DNA from: M3007 sp031425035
Lineage (GTDB): Bacteria > Bacteroidota > Bacteroidia > Chitinophagales > Saprospiraceae
Reading direction: 5' to 3'
Assembly (NCBI GenBank): GCA_031425035.1
Contig: JANPIN010000053.1
Coordinates: 46,171 to 110,170, forward strand
DNA: 64,000 bases
This document shows, piece by piece, positions 15,512-24,230 of this stretch. The position numbers and the translations under genes were made by a program. Position 1 is the first letter of the stretch, and every line of letters begins with the position of its first letter. Below the pieces are notes generated by a model. It searched no databases and was not told the origin of the DNA. It saw only the letters and a program-made list of their open reading frames with translations.

Positions 15512-16858
15512 TTAAAACTCCAGAATAAACCGCGTTCCCCCGCCCGTCCCCATACCCACCCGAATATTCCCCCCATGCAACTGCATGATCTGCCGGGAAA
15601 TACTCAGCCCCACCCCGGTACCGGTGGTTTTAGTCGTAAAAAATGGAATGAAAATTTCTTCGCGTAAATCGGCGGTGATGCCCGGTCCATTGTCTTCCAC
15701 CTCGATGAACGCATGCCCCTTATTGTCCGCCCCGGCGCGCAGGATGATTCGTTTTTCGACCTCCTCCCCTACCCCGGCCTCAAAAGCTTCCCGGGCATTT
15801 TTGACCAGGTTGAGCAGCACCATTTCGATCTGGGAAGCATCGGCATCCAATGACAACTCTTCGGGAACCACGAAAACTTCCAACTGAATAGCCGCACTTT
15901 TCAGCTCTGCCGAGGCCAGCTGGGCGACCCGGTCGAGCAGCTTTCGTGCCGGCAATCGGTCGATTTTGGGCGGCGGAATGGCACTGAAACTGCGGTAGGC
16001 TTCCACAAAATCCATCAGGCCGCGGCTACGGGAAGCCACCACTTCCAGGGCTTCTTCGAGGTCTTCCAGCGCGGCTGCGGATTTGTCAATTTTCAGATCC
16101 GTGCGCACAATGTCCTGCATGGTTTCGATCAGGGAAACGATGGGCGTCACGGAGTTCATAATTTCATGACGCAGTACCCGGGTCAGGTCGCGCCAGGCGT
16201 CCAGTTCCTTGCGCTGCAACTCCGGGTGGATGTTCTGCAAAGTCAACAGCCGCACTGCCCGACCCTGCAAATTCACGGTCACGCCCTGAATGGCCAGTTG
16301 CCGCCCCGCTTCCGGCTGATACAGCAACTTCTCCCGGGCATGTAAATTATGTACGAAATCGGCCAGTAGTTTATGCCGTTCGGGCAGATCCTGCAGGTGA
16401 TGCAGCCGGTAAATACCGAGCACCTGAAACGCGGCATTATTGGATAATAACACGCCCATCTGGGCATCAAAAGCCAGCACACCGGTGCCTAAATGTTGCA
16501 CGATCGTGTTGAGAAACAATAAGTTAGCCTCTTTCTCAGCCCGGGTCTGGCGAAAAGCTTCCAGTACCTCGTTGAACTGGCGGTTCACTTCTTCATACGC
16601 GCCGCCTTTTTCTTTTCCGGAGTTAAAACGAATGGCAAAATCCGAGTACCGTATACTCTCAAAGAGTCGCGCCAGACGTCGGTTGGTATCATCGAGGTAG
16701 TAAAACAGACGAAAGCTGGCCCAAACTGCGCCGCCAGTCAGCAGGATAAACAGCCAGTACAGCTGCCAGAAAAAACTCACAACAGTAGCCGTAATAATAA
16801 TAGCCAGGCCGATGACGCGCCAGGCCAGACCGGTCGACAGGGTGTATTTCATGCTCAT
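15512..16858 (-). CDS. NtrY-like sensor histidine kinase
   Basis: This 448-aa protein has two N-terminal membrane helices (about 13-31 and 33-52) with almost no periplasmic loop, so it likely senses within the membrane or cytoplasm. It then has a HAMP-like linker, a PAS-like region (about 110-210), and the kinase core: H-box VLRHEIMNSVTPI (His 231), N-box LVKNAREAF, G1 VEDNGPGI and G2 GTGVGLSIS. The arrangement matches NtrY-type partners of sigma-54 activators. Its ATG overlaps the stop of the small membrane protein gene (ATGA). The likely partner is the response regulator encoded upstream at 17309-18706. Confidence 0.93.
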   Translation of the reverse strand: MSMKYTLSTGLAWRVIGLAIIITATVVSFFWQLYWLFILLTGGAVWASFRLFYYLDDTNRRLARLFESIRYSDFAIRFNSGKEKGGAYEEVNRQFNEVLEAFRQTRAEKEANLLFLNTIVQHLGTGVLAFDAQMGVLLSNNAAFQVLGIYRLHHLQDLPERHKLLADFVHNLHAREKLLYQPEAGRQLAIQGVTVNLQGRAVRLLTLQNIHPELQRKELDAWRDLTRVLRHEIMNSVTPIVSLIETMQDIVRTDLKIDKSAAALEDLEEALEVVASRSRGLMDFVEAYRSFSAIPPPKIDRLPARKLLDRVAQLASAELKSAAIQLEVFVVPEELSLDADASQIEMVLLNLVKNAREAFEAGVGEEVEKRIILRAGADNKGHAFIEVEDNGPGITADLREEIFIPFFTTKTTGTGVGLSISRQIMQLHGGNIRVGMGTGGGTRFILEF

Positions 16859-17244
16859 AAACTATGTGCTTTAAGCCAGCGATCGAGCAAAGTATGGGTC
16901 TGCTGCATGGATTCCCGGAAGCGATCGGCCAACGGCACCCTGCTTTCATATTTGAACATCGCACTCATGCCCATAACGACCATGACGGCCAGGAAACCCA
17001 GCACCACCCAGAAGTTCCGCTTGGCAGTATTTGCACTCACCCAGTCATACCCGCCTTTTGCCAACAAAGCAATGGTCACCACCAGCATGCAGGCGGCGAA
17101 AAGCAGGGTAAAAGCCATGACACCAAACGCGTACCCGCCGTGGGAATTACCACTTTGGTTCCCATCATCCTGCCGGAAAGCCGCCAGAAAGAAAGCACTG
17201 ATTAAAGCTGCTACGACCAGAAATATATTGCCTAAAATAGTCAT
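16855..17244 (-). CDS. Small membrane protein between regulator and kinase
   Basis: This 129-aa protein has three predicted membrane helices (about residues 4-23, 41-62 and 76-94), a short Asn/Gly/Ser-rich loop (DDGNQSGNSHGGYAFG) and a charged C-terminal helix. No family is recognised. It is coupled to the histidine kinase by a 4-nt overlap and follows the regulator by 64 nt, so it belongs to the same unit. An accessory sensor or stability partner for the kinase is possible, but that is inference from position only. Confidence 0.7.
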   Translation of the reverse strand: MTILGNIFLVVAALISAFFLAAFRQDDGNQSGNSHGGYAFGVMAFTLLFAACMLVVTIALLAKGGYDWVSANTAKRNFWVVLGFLAVMVVMGMSAMFKYESRVPLADRFRESMQQTHTLLDRWLKAHSL

Positions 17245-17308
17245 GATTGATGATTAAACAATTGTTGTTGAAGCGTTTGTACTCGTCCACGTGCTCCATG
17301 TGCCGGAC

Positions 17309-18706
17309 TTAGAGGTTGTATTTTTCCAAACGCCGATAAAGCGAAGCCCGGGTCAAACCCAGCTCCTGCGCCGCTTCGGTGATGTTACCATGGTGTTTAC
17401 TCAAGGCCTTCATAATCAGTTGTTTCTCCATATCGTCGAGGTTCATGGTCATGGGATCGATGCTCTCGCGGGACTGGCCGGCATCGCGGAAAAAGAAGTC
17501 CTGGGGCTGCAGCGTGTCGCTTTTGGCCATAATAACGGCGCGTTCTACAGCATGCTGGAGTTCGCGGACATTGCCGGGCCAGGGATAACGCACCATTTCC
17601 TTTAACAGCGCCGAACTGAAAGACTGCACAGTACGGTTATATTTCTGGGAAAACTGACTTAAATAATGGTTCGCCAGCAGTTCAATATCATCCGGTCGCT
17701 CGCGCAGGGCGGGTAGTTGAATTTCAATGGTGTTGATGCGATAAAGCAGATCCTGGCGAAAAGTGCGGTTTTTCACCATATCATACAGACTCTGGTTGGT
17801 AGCGGCGACCACCCGTACGTTGACCGGTTTCACGCGGTTGGCCCCTACCCTGGTGACGGTGCGGTTTTGGAGTACCGTCAGTAATTTAGCCTGCAGCCCT
17901 AAAGGCAGGTTGCCAATTTCATCCAGAAAAATGGTGCCGCCGTCCGCCGCTTCGAAGCGGCCGGGACGATCATCGCGGGCATCGGTAAAGGCGCCTTTCA
18001 CGTGACCAAAAAGTTCACTTTCAAAAAGGCTGTCGGTCAGTGCGCCCAGATCGACTTTGACGAAATTTTCCTGGGCCCGTTTGGAATGGGCATGAATGGC
18101 CTGGGCCACCAGATCCTTCCCCGTACCGTTTTCGCCGAGCAGCAGCACATTGGCATCGGTTTCGGCTACGCGCTGTACCGTATCATATACTTCCTGCATA
18201 GCCTGGCTCTTGAAAATGAAATTCGGCAGGTCGCGGGCGGCAGCCAGGTTACGACCCAACTGTTTGGATTTCAGCTCTTTATTCTCATCCTGGCTGTTTT
18301 TTAAACGCAGCGCGGCGTGCAGCGTGGCCAGCAGTTTTTCATTGTCCCAGGGTTTGAGAACGAAATCGGTCGCGCCGTTTTTTATCGCCCGCACGGCCAG
18401 TTCCACGTCGCCGTAGGCCGTAATAAGCACTACGACGGCCGTCGGATCGAGCTCCAGAATTTTTTCCAGCCACTGAAAACCTTCCTGTCCGGTATTTTTA
18501 GTGCGATTAAAATTCATGTCCAGCAGGATGACGTCATAGCGACGTTCGCGCAGCAGGTCCGGAATTTCAGCGGGTTCGCGGGTGGTATCTACCTCGGCGA
18601 AATGGCGCTTTAGCAGTAGTTTGCCGGCGCTGAGTACGCCTGGATTATCGTCAACAAGGAGGATGCTGGCTGAATGCATGCGGGGAGTTTGTTTTGGTAA
18701 AGACAA
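17309..18706 (-). CDS. NtrC-type sigma-54-dependent response regulator
   Basis: This 465-aa protein has a receiver domain (acceptor Asp 63 in DVILLDMNF, Thr 96, Lys 118 in LKPW), an AAA+ domain with Walker A GENGTGKD (191-198) and Walker B GGTIFLDEIGN, and a C-terminal Fis-type helix-turn-helix (NITEAAQELGLTRASLYRRL). The sigma-54 contact loop reads GAFTDA (238-243) instead of the classical GAFTGA. It is transcribed away from the ABC adaptor/ATPase/permease array, the usual layout for a regulator of its neighbour. Activation of that array on a membrane signal is inference. Confidence 0.95.
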   Translation of the reverse strand: MSLPKQTPRMHSASILLVDDNPGVLSAGKLLLKRHFAEVDTTREPAEIPDLLRERRYDVILLDMNFNRTKNTGQEGFQWLEKILELDPTAVVVLITAYGDVELAVRAIKNGATDFVLKPWDNEKLLATLHAALRLKNSQDENKELKSKQLGRNLAAARDLPNFIFKSQAMQEVYDTVQRVAETDANVLLLGENGTGKDLVAQAIHAHSKRAQENFVKVDLGALTDSLFESELFGHVKGAFTDARDDRPGRFEAADGGTIFLDEIGNLPLGLQAKLLTVLQNRTVTRVGANRVKPVNVRVVAATNQSLYDMVKNRTFRQDLLYRINTIEIQLPALRERPDDIELLANHYLSQFSQKYNRTVQSFSSALLKEMVRYPWPGNVRELQHAVERAVIMAKSDTLQPQDFFFRDAGQSRESIDPMTMNLDDMEKQLIMKALSKHHGNITEAAQELGLTRASLYRRLEKYNL

Positions 18707-18879
18707 GTACGAAGTCCAACAGTGTGCAAATCAATAGTATTTTTTTGTTTTGGCGTTCATTTTCGGACACTCGTGTTCGCCAGCGAACGAACAGTTGTAG
18801 CCAGAAACGTTATAAACCATTTGATTATCAGCATTTTAAAAAACTGGCACAACCTTCCCTATACCTTCCATCAGAGCAG

Positions 18880-18907
18880 GTTCATCGTTCATCGTTCATC
18901 CTTCATC
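18880..18907 (+). repeat. Heptamer repeat GTTCATC
   Basis: Three tandem copies of GTTCATC and one CTTCATC sit just before the GTG chosen as start of the adaptor gene. Similar simple repeats are found between genes elsewhere in the window (for example 52092-52125, GATGA-rich). No function is evident. Confidence 0.6.
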
Positions 18908-18916
18908 GTTAGCAAA

Positions 18917-20164
18917 GTGGATAGGGTTATTCAAAAGAAAAGATTTACGCCGCAACGCATCCTGCTGGGTGTGGCCATCGTGGCTTTCCTGGTCTTTACC
19001 GTGTACGCTATTTCGTCCGGCAGTAAGAGCAGCCTGAACGTGACCCGGGAAAAGATCACGGTCTCTCCGGTTACGCGGGCGGTGTTTGATGAGTTCATCG
19101 TGGTGACCGGCGTGGTACAGCCCCTGAAGACCTACCAGTTGGATGCGATTGAAGGTGGTTATGTAGTGCAGAAATTCCTGGATGGCGGCGCTTCGATTAA
19201 ACAAGGGGATTTGATCCTGAAATTGGAAAATCAACGGTTGATGCTCGATTTCGTGAACCGGGAAACGGAAATGTACGATCTGATCAACAACCTGGAAAAC
19301 ACCCGCCTGCGGCTGCGGCAGGATAAGTTTTCCCTGAAAAAAACGCTGTCCGAACTTGACTATCAAATGCGGCAGGCCCAGGATGAGTACGAGCGCAACA
19401 CCAAACTATTCGCCGACAAAATTATCAGTCAGCAGGAATTTACCAAATCTAAAATCACCTACGAACGCCTGCAGGAGCAGCGGGGCATCGAGGTGGAAAA
19501 CCAGAAATTCCAGGAGGAAAACAGCATTATCCAGATCAAGCAGCTGGAAGGGACGCTCGACCGCACGAAATTCAACCTGCGCCTCATGAAGGACAACCTC
19601 AACAACCTGTACGTGAAAGCGCCGGTGAGCGGCCTGCTCTCTTCGGTCAATGTAGAGGTGGGTCAGAGCATCGCAGCCGGGCAGAACATCGGCCAGATCG
19701 ACGACCTGAACGGCTTCAAAATGCGGGTGGAAGTGGATGAACATTATCTTGCACGCATCTTCCCGGGTTTGGAAGGGTCTTTTGAATTCAACGGTAAAAC
19801 CTACCAGCTGGTTGTGGCTAAAGCCTATCCCGAAGTCGTGGGTGGCCGTTTCCAGGTGGATATGACCTTCAGCAAGGGTCTGCCCGAAGGTATTCGCCGC
19901 GGTCAGTCGGTGCCGGTGCGGCTGCAACTGGGCAAACCGGCCGACGCTACCCTGCTCGCTACCGGTGGCTTTTTCAGCTCCACTGGCGGCAACTGGGTGT
20001 ATGTGCTGAGTGAAGATTGTAAAACGGCCACCAAGCGCAACATTTCCCTGGGCCGTAAGAATCCGCAGTTTTTTGAAGTGCTGAGCGGACTGGATGCGGG
20101 AGAACAGGTGATTACCAGTTCATACGAGAATTTTGGGGACAAAGACGTGCTCAATCTCCATTAA
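18917..20164 (+). CDS. HlyD/MacA-type periplasmic adaptor
   Basis: This 415-aa adaptor is read from a GTG at 18917 (VDRVIQKKRFTPQRILLGVA). The upstream open frame to 18722 crosses the GTTCATC repeat and is unlikely to be coding. One membrane helix (about 14-32) is followed by a barrel-sandwich half (VVTGVVQPLKTYQLDAIEGG), a long coiled-coil hairpin (about 95-215), the returning lipoyl half (LYVKAPVSGLLSSVNVEVGQ) and a beta-barrel domain ending DAGEQVITSSYENFGDKDVL. This is the membrane-fusion partner of MacB-like ABC transporters. It is the only adaptor for eight downstream permeases and is separated by 37 nt from the first ATPase. Confidence 0.92.
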   Translation: MDRVIQKKRFTPQRILLGVAIVAFLVFTVYAISSGSKSSLNVTREKITVSPVTRAVFDEFIVVTGVVQPLKTYQLDAIEGGYVVQKFLDGGASIKQGDLILKLENQRLMLDFVNRETEMYDLINNLENTRLRLRQDKFSLKKTLSELDYQMRQAQDEYERNTKLFADKIISQQEFTKSKITYERLQEQRGIEVENQKFQEENSIIQIKQLEGTLDRTKFNLRLMKDNLNNLYVKAPVSGLLSSVNVEVGQSIAAGQNIGQIDDLNGFKMRVEVDEHYLARIFPGLEGSFEFNGKTYQLVVAKAYPEVVGGRFQVDMTFSKGLPEGIRRGQSVPVRLQLGKPADATLLATGGFFSSTGGNWVYVLSEDCKTATKRNISLGRKNPQFFEVLSGLDAGEQVITSSYENFGDKDVLNLH

Positions 20165-20201
20165 AGGTCAATAAAGCCATCATAGTCAAGTACTTACCAT
20201 C

Positions 20202-20879
20202 ATGATCAAGACGAGTAATTTACAAAAGATCTTCACCACCGACGAGGTGGAAACCACTGCCCTGAACGGCATCAACATGGAAATTCAGGCGGGCGAATTC
20301 GTGGCCATCATGGGGCCGTCGGGCTGCGGCAAATCCACGCTGCTCAACATCATCGGCCTGCTGGATAACCCTTCGGAAGGCAGTTATAATTTCTTCGGCA
20401 CGGAGGTGGCCAACATGAGCGAGCGGCACCGCGCTAATCAGCGCAAAGGCAACATCGGTTTCGTGTTCCAATCGTTCAACCTGATCGATGAACTGACGGT
20501 ATTTGAAAACGTGGAACTGCCGCTGCTTTATTTAAAAACGCCCGCCGCAGAACGCAAGAAACGCGTGGAAGCCGCGCTGGAACGCATGAACATCATGCAC
20601 CGCCGAAACCACTTTCCGCAGCAGTTATCGGGTGGTCAGCAGCAGCGCGTCGCCATTGCCCGCGCCGTGGTGGCCACGCCCAAGGTCATTCTGGCGGATG
20701 AGCCGACCGGTAACCTGGATTCGGCCAATGGCCTCGAAGTAATGAACCTGCTCACCCAGCTCAACCAGACCGGGACCACGATCATCATGGTCACCCACTC
20801 GCCGCATGACGCGGGTTTTGCCCACCGGATCGTCAATTTGTTCGATGGTAAAGTCGTCACCGAAAATTTTCACGTGTAA
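20202..20879 (+). CDS. ABC transporter ATPase, MacB/LolD type
   Basis: This 225-aa nucleotide-binding subunit drives FtsX-type permeases. It has Walker A GPSGCGKST (38-46), Q-loop VFQSFNLID, signature LSGGQQQR (142-149), Walker B VILADEPTGNLDS and the H-switch TIIMVTHSP. The LolD-specific NIIGLLDNPSEGSYNF region is present. All catalytic motifs are intact. It sits 37 nt after the adaptor and 159 nt before a second ATPase. Being cytosolic, it could serve any or all of the eight permeases. Confidence 0.95.
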   Translation: MIKTSNLQKIFTTDEVETTALNGINMEIQAGEFVAIMGPSGCGKSTLLNIIGLLDNPSEGSYNFFGTEVANMSERHRANQRKGNIGFVFQSFNLIDELTVFENVELPLLYLKTPAAERKKRVEAALERMNIMHRRNHFPQQLSGGQQQRVAIARAVVATPKVILADEPTGNLDSANGLEVMNLLTQLNQTGTTIIMVTHSPHDAGFAHRIVNLFDGKVVTENFHV

Positions 20880-20979
20880 GCAAATATGCAGCCGTCAACT
20901 TCTCCGGCCCATGACTTTCTCCAACCGGTAAGTAGTCATTTTTTGCGACCCGGCCGGTGAATTTTGGCGGCTGCTTTTC

Positions 20980-21018
20980 AAACCATCCAAACCAACAAAC
21001 CATCCAAACCAACAAACC
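20980..21018 (+). repeat. Tandem 17-bp AAACCATCCAAACCAAC repeat
   Basis: Two perfect adjacent copies of AAACCATCCAAACCAAC (20980-20996 and 20997-21013) are followed by AAACC, in the 5' region of the second ATPase. Related CAAACC-rich stretches lie at 52238-52273 and, inverted, at 58421-58453. All are between genes. Confidence 0.75.
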
Positions 21019-21038
21019 TTCTAACCAACCTTTCCACC

Positions 21039-21737
21039 GTGATCGAACTCAAAGACATTGAACGTTACTACCAGAACGGCGCGCTCAAAAGCTACATACT
21101 GCGCTACGTAAACACCCGGATTACGGAGGGCGAATTCGTCAGCATCATGGGCCCCAGCGGCTCCGGCAAAAGTACCCTGCTGCATATTCTGGGTATGCTC
21201 GACGAACCGACGGCGGGTGAATACTGGTTCCTCGACGAGGCGGTGCATAAGTTCAATGAGCGCCGCCGCACCGAACTTTACCAGCAATACATCGGCTTCG
21301 TGTTCCAGGCCTACCACCTCATCGACGATCTGACGGTGTATGAGAACCTGGAGACGCCGCTGCTGTATAAAAAAGTGCCTGGCGCCGAGCGCAAAAGCCG
21401 CATTGCCGACCTGCTCGACCGCTTCAATATGGTGGCGAAAAAAGACCTGTTCCCCCACCAGTTATCGGGCGGGCAGCAGCAACTGGTGGGTGTAGCCAGG
21501 GCCCTGATCGGCCGGCCGAAACTCATCCTGGCCGACGAACCGACCGGTAACCTGCAAAGCGCCCAGGCCAAAGAAATCATGGAGATTTTTCAGAAACTGA
21601 ACGAAGAAGACGGCGTGACCATCATCCAGGTGACCCACTCCGAAGAAAATGCCCGCTATGGCAAACGCATCCTGCACCTGAAAGACGGGCGGGTGGAAAA
21701 TGAAGAATTACTGCCCAGAAAAGTGTCCGCTGTATAA
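21039..21737 (+). CDS. Second ABC transporter ATPase, MacB/LolD type
   Basis: This protein has 232 aa from a GTG at 21039 (VIELKDIERYYQNG). The frame is open upstream to 20964, but that stretch is the AAACC repeat and is unlikely to be translated. It has Walker A GPSGSGKST, Q-loop VFQAYHLID, Walker B LILADEPTGNLQS and switch IIQVTHSEENA. The signature reads LSGGQQQLVGVARAL, with Leu and Gly where most relatives have Arg and Ala (LSGGQQQRVAIARA). It is clearly diverged from the first ATPase, so the pair may form a heterodimer or serve different permeases. It ends 29 nt before the first permease. Confidence 0.93.
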   Translation: MIELKDIERYYQNGALKSYILRYVNTRITEGEFVSIMGPSGSGKSTLLHILGMLDEPTAGEYWFLDEAVHKFNERRRTELYQQYIGFVFQAYHLIDDLTVYENLETPLLYKKVPGAERKSRIADLLDRFNMVAKKDLFPHQLSGGQQQLVGVARALIGRPKLILADEPTGNLQSAQAKEIMEIFQKLNEEDGVTIIQVTHSEENARYGKRILHLKDGRVENEELLPRKVSAV

Positions 21738-21766
21738 TTTCAATAAGACTTAATAGTCAATAAGTT

Positions 21767-24199
21767 ATGTTGCAAAACTATCTTTTGCTCGCTCTCCGCA
21801 CGCTTCGCAAGAACCGCGTTTACGCCGCGATCAATATTTTTGGCCTGGCCATTGGGGTGGCGGCCTGCCTGTTGCTATTCCGGCTGGTACACTATGAACT
21901 GAGCTTCAACCAGCAAAACCGGAATTATGACCGCATCGTACGGGTGGTTACGCAGGTTAAAAGCGATTCCGAAGAGGAAGGATTTAACCCCGGCGTACCC
22001 TTGCCGGCTCAGGATGCCATGCAGACCTCGGTAACGCAATTCGCCGCATTCGCGCGCATCCACCAGAACTGGCCGACAATCACCGTTCCGGACGCGCCGG
22101 GCAGCATGCTGGGCAGGAAATTTAACACCGATGAACGGCGCGAGGCCGGCGTATTTGCCGAACCGGCATTTTTCAAAATTTTCGATTTTACCTGGTTAGC
22201 CGGCGATGCGGAGACGGCGCTGGGGCAACCCAATTCGGTCGTTTTGAATGAAGACATGGCCAAAAAATGCTTCGGTTCCTGGCAGGCGGCGGTTGGAAAA
22301 ACGGTGGTGATGGATAACCTCGTGACCCTGGTTGTCCGCGGTGTGGTGGCCGATCAGCCCCCCAATTCGGATTTTCCTTTTCACGTAATAGTTAATTATG
22401 AAACCGTAAAAAAACACGCCGATGCGTATAATTATAATCCGGGATGGGGCAGCATCAGCAGCAATGATCAGGCTTTCGCGCTGTTAAATTCCAGCGATCA
22501 GTTCGCCGCAGCCGAAGCACAGGTAAGTACCATCGGCAAGAAAGAATATGGCGGTCGCCGGACCGTAAAAGTCAACCATTTGCAGCGGTTGGCCGACCTG
22601 CATTTCGACGATCGTTTCGGCAGTCCGGGCGTTTATTCCATCCCTAAATCCAGGCTCACCGTGTTGTCGGCCATCGGGCTGCTCATTCTGGCGATGGCCT
22701 GTTTCAACTTCATTAATCTGGCGACGGCACAGGCGGCCGGTCGGGCCCGGGAAGTAGGTGTGCGTAAAACATTAGGCAGCAGCCGTGGACAGCTTATTCG
22801 CCAGTTCATGAGCGAAACCACCGTCATCGTACTGGCCGCAGTGGCCATCGGCAGCGCATTGGCTGTTTTGCTTGCGCCGCAGTTAAAGCATATTTCGGAT
22901 GTGCCGGATTCGATGGCTTTTTTGAGCGATCCGATGGTCATGCTCTTCCTGGCGGGCCTGATCGTGGTGGTGAGCGTCGTTTCGGGCGCCTACCCGGCTT
23001 TCGTGCTGGCGGGCTTCCAGCCGGCCCGGGCTTTGAAAAACGACCTTTCCACCCGTTCCGTGGGAGGTGTTTCGCTGCGCAAAATTCTGGTCGTAGCACA
23101 ATTTGTGATCGCGCAGGCCCTGATCGTGGGCACCCTGGTGGTGATGAGCCAGATGGATTTCATCCGTAAGAAAGACCTGGGATTTCAACCGGCATTGGCT
23201 TACACCGTCATCGGTATTAGTTCGGATAGTTCGAGCCTGCAACGCCTGGAAACGTTTAAACAAAAATTGCTGCAACTGCCCGGCGTGGAGGCGGTGAGTT
23301 TTGGCAGCGACGTACCCTCCTCCAGTAATAACTGGAGTTCCAATTTTGCGCTGGGGCGTGGATCGGAGGATGCTTCGTTCAGTACGGAGTTAAAATTTGT
23401 CGATGCGGATTATTTCAAAACCTATGGTTTGCGGGTGGTCGCCGGGCGTAGCATGTACCCCAGCGATACGATACGCGAAATTGTGGTCAATCAGTCCATG
23501 CTGCGTAAACTAGGGATTACCAATCCGGAAGAAGCGCTGACCAAAGAGCTGCGTCTGGGCGGCGGGAACTGGCATCAGGTGGTCGGGGTAGTCGAAGATT
23601 TTCACCAGCATTCGGTGCATAAGCCCATTACGCCCCTCATTCTGAGTACCCGCAAGGACTATTATGGAACGGCTGGTGTGCGCATCCGTCCGGAAAATAT
23701 GGCGGCGACGATCGCCGGCATACAGCAGAATTTTGAGTCCACTTTCCCGGAGCAGGTCTATACCGGGGAGTTCCTGGACGAAAGTATTGCCAATTTCTAT
23801 CGGGACGAACAGCGTTTTTCAGCCATGTGCAGGGGTTTTGCCGGACTAGCCATCCTGATCTCCTGCCTGGGTTTATTCGGACTGGCTTCGCACATGGCCA
23901 GCCAGCGTACCAAGGAAATCGGGGTGCGTAAAGTACTGGGCGCCAGCGTGGGCAGCATCACCGGACTGCTGGCCAGGGATTTCATCAAACTGGTGGTGAT
24001 CGCTATTGTCATCGCCTCGCCCATCGCCTGGTGGGGCATGCATAAGTGGCTGGAGGATTTCATCTACCACATCGATATTCCCTGGTGGATCTTCCTCACT
24101 GCCGGTGCGCTTGCCGTGGCTATTGCCTTTTTAACGGTTAGTTTTCAAAGTATAAAGGCGGCCTTGATGGACCCGGTCAAGAGTTTGCGCAGCGAGTAA
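21767..24199 (+). CDS. ABC permease 1, double MacB-PCD/FtsX
   Basis: This 810-aa protein has TM1 at about 18-41, a large periplasmic MacB core domain (to about 295), three helices with the loop EVGVRKTLGSSRGQL, a second half-transporter starting near 438 (ILVVAQFVIAQALIVGTL) with another periplasmic core, and three final helices with the matching loop EIGVRKVLGASVGSI. Two fused halves mean one chain may equal a complete permease dimer. It is first in the array, 29 nt after the ATPase and 31 nt before permease 2. The C-terminus is MDPVKSLRSE. Its start (MLQNYLLLALRTLRKNR) is closest to that of permease 4. Confidence 0.93.
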   Translation: MLQNYLLLALRTLRKNRVYAAINIFGLAIGVAACLLLFRLVHYELSFNQQNRNYDRIVRVVTQVKSDSEEEGFNPGVPLPAQDAMQTSVTQFAAFARIHQNWPTITVPDAPGSMLGRKFNTDERREAGVFAEPAFFKIFDFTWLAGDAETALGQPNSVVLNEDMAKKCFGSWQAAVGKTVVMDNLVTLVVRGVVADQPPNSDFPFHVIVNYETVKKHADAYNYNPGWGSISSNDQAFALLNSSDQFAAAEAQVSTIGKKEYGGRRTVKVNHLQRLADLHFDDRFGSPGVYSIPKSRLTVLSAIGLLILAMACFNFINLATAQAAGRAREVGVRKTLGSSRGQLIRQFMSETTVIVLAAVAIGSALAVLLAPQLKHISDVPDSMAFLSDPMVMLFLAGLIVVVSVVSGAYPAFVLAGFQPARALKNDLSTRSVGGVSLRKILVVAQFVIAQALIVGTLVVMSQMDFIRKKDLGFQPALAYTVIGISSDSSSLQRLETFKQKLLQLPGVEAVSFGSDVPSSSNNWSSNFALGRGSEDASFSTELKFVDADYFKTYGLRVVAGRSMYPSDTIREIVVNQSMLRKLGITNPEEALTKELRLGGGNWHQVVGVVEDFHQHSVHKPITPLILSTRKDYYGTAGVRIRPENMAATIAGIQQNFESTFPEQVYTGEFLDESIANFYRDEQRFSAMCRGFAGLAILISCLGLFGLASHMASQRTKEIGVRKVLGASVGSITGLLARDFIKLVVIAIVIASPIAWWGMHKWLEDFIYHIDIPWWIFLTAGALAVAIAFLTVSFQSIKAALMDPVKSLRSE

Positions 24200-24230
24200 A
24201 GTTTTCAACAACATTTAAGCAATCAAAGCC

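Noticed and set aside
18845..18860. Sigma-54 promoter TGGCAC-N-TTCCC before the adaptor
   Set aside because: The -24 half is good but the -12 GC is missing (CC one base out of register), so I do not annotate it despite the neighbouring NtrC-type gene.
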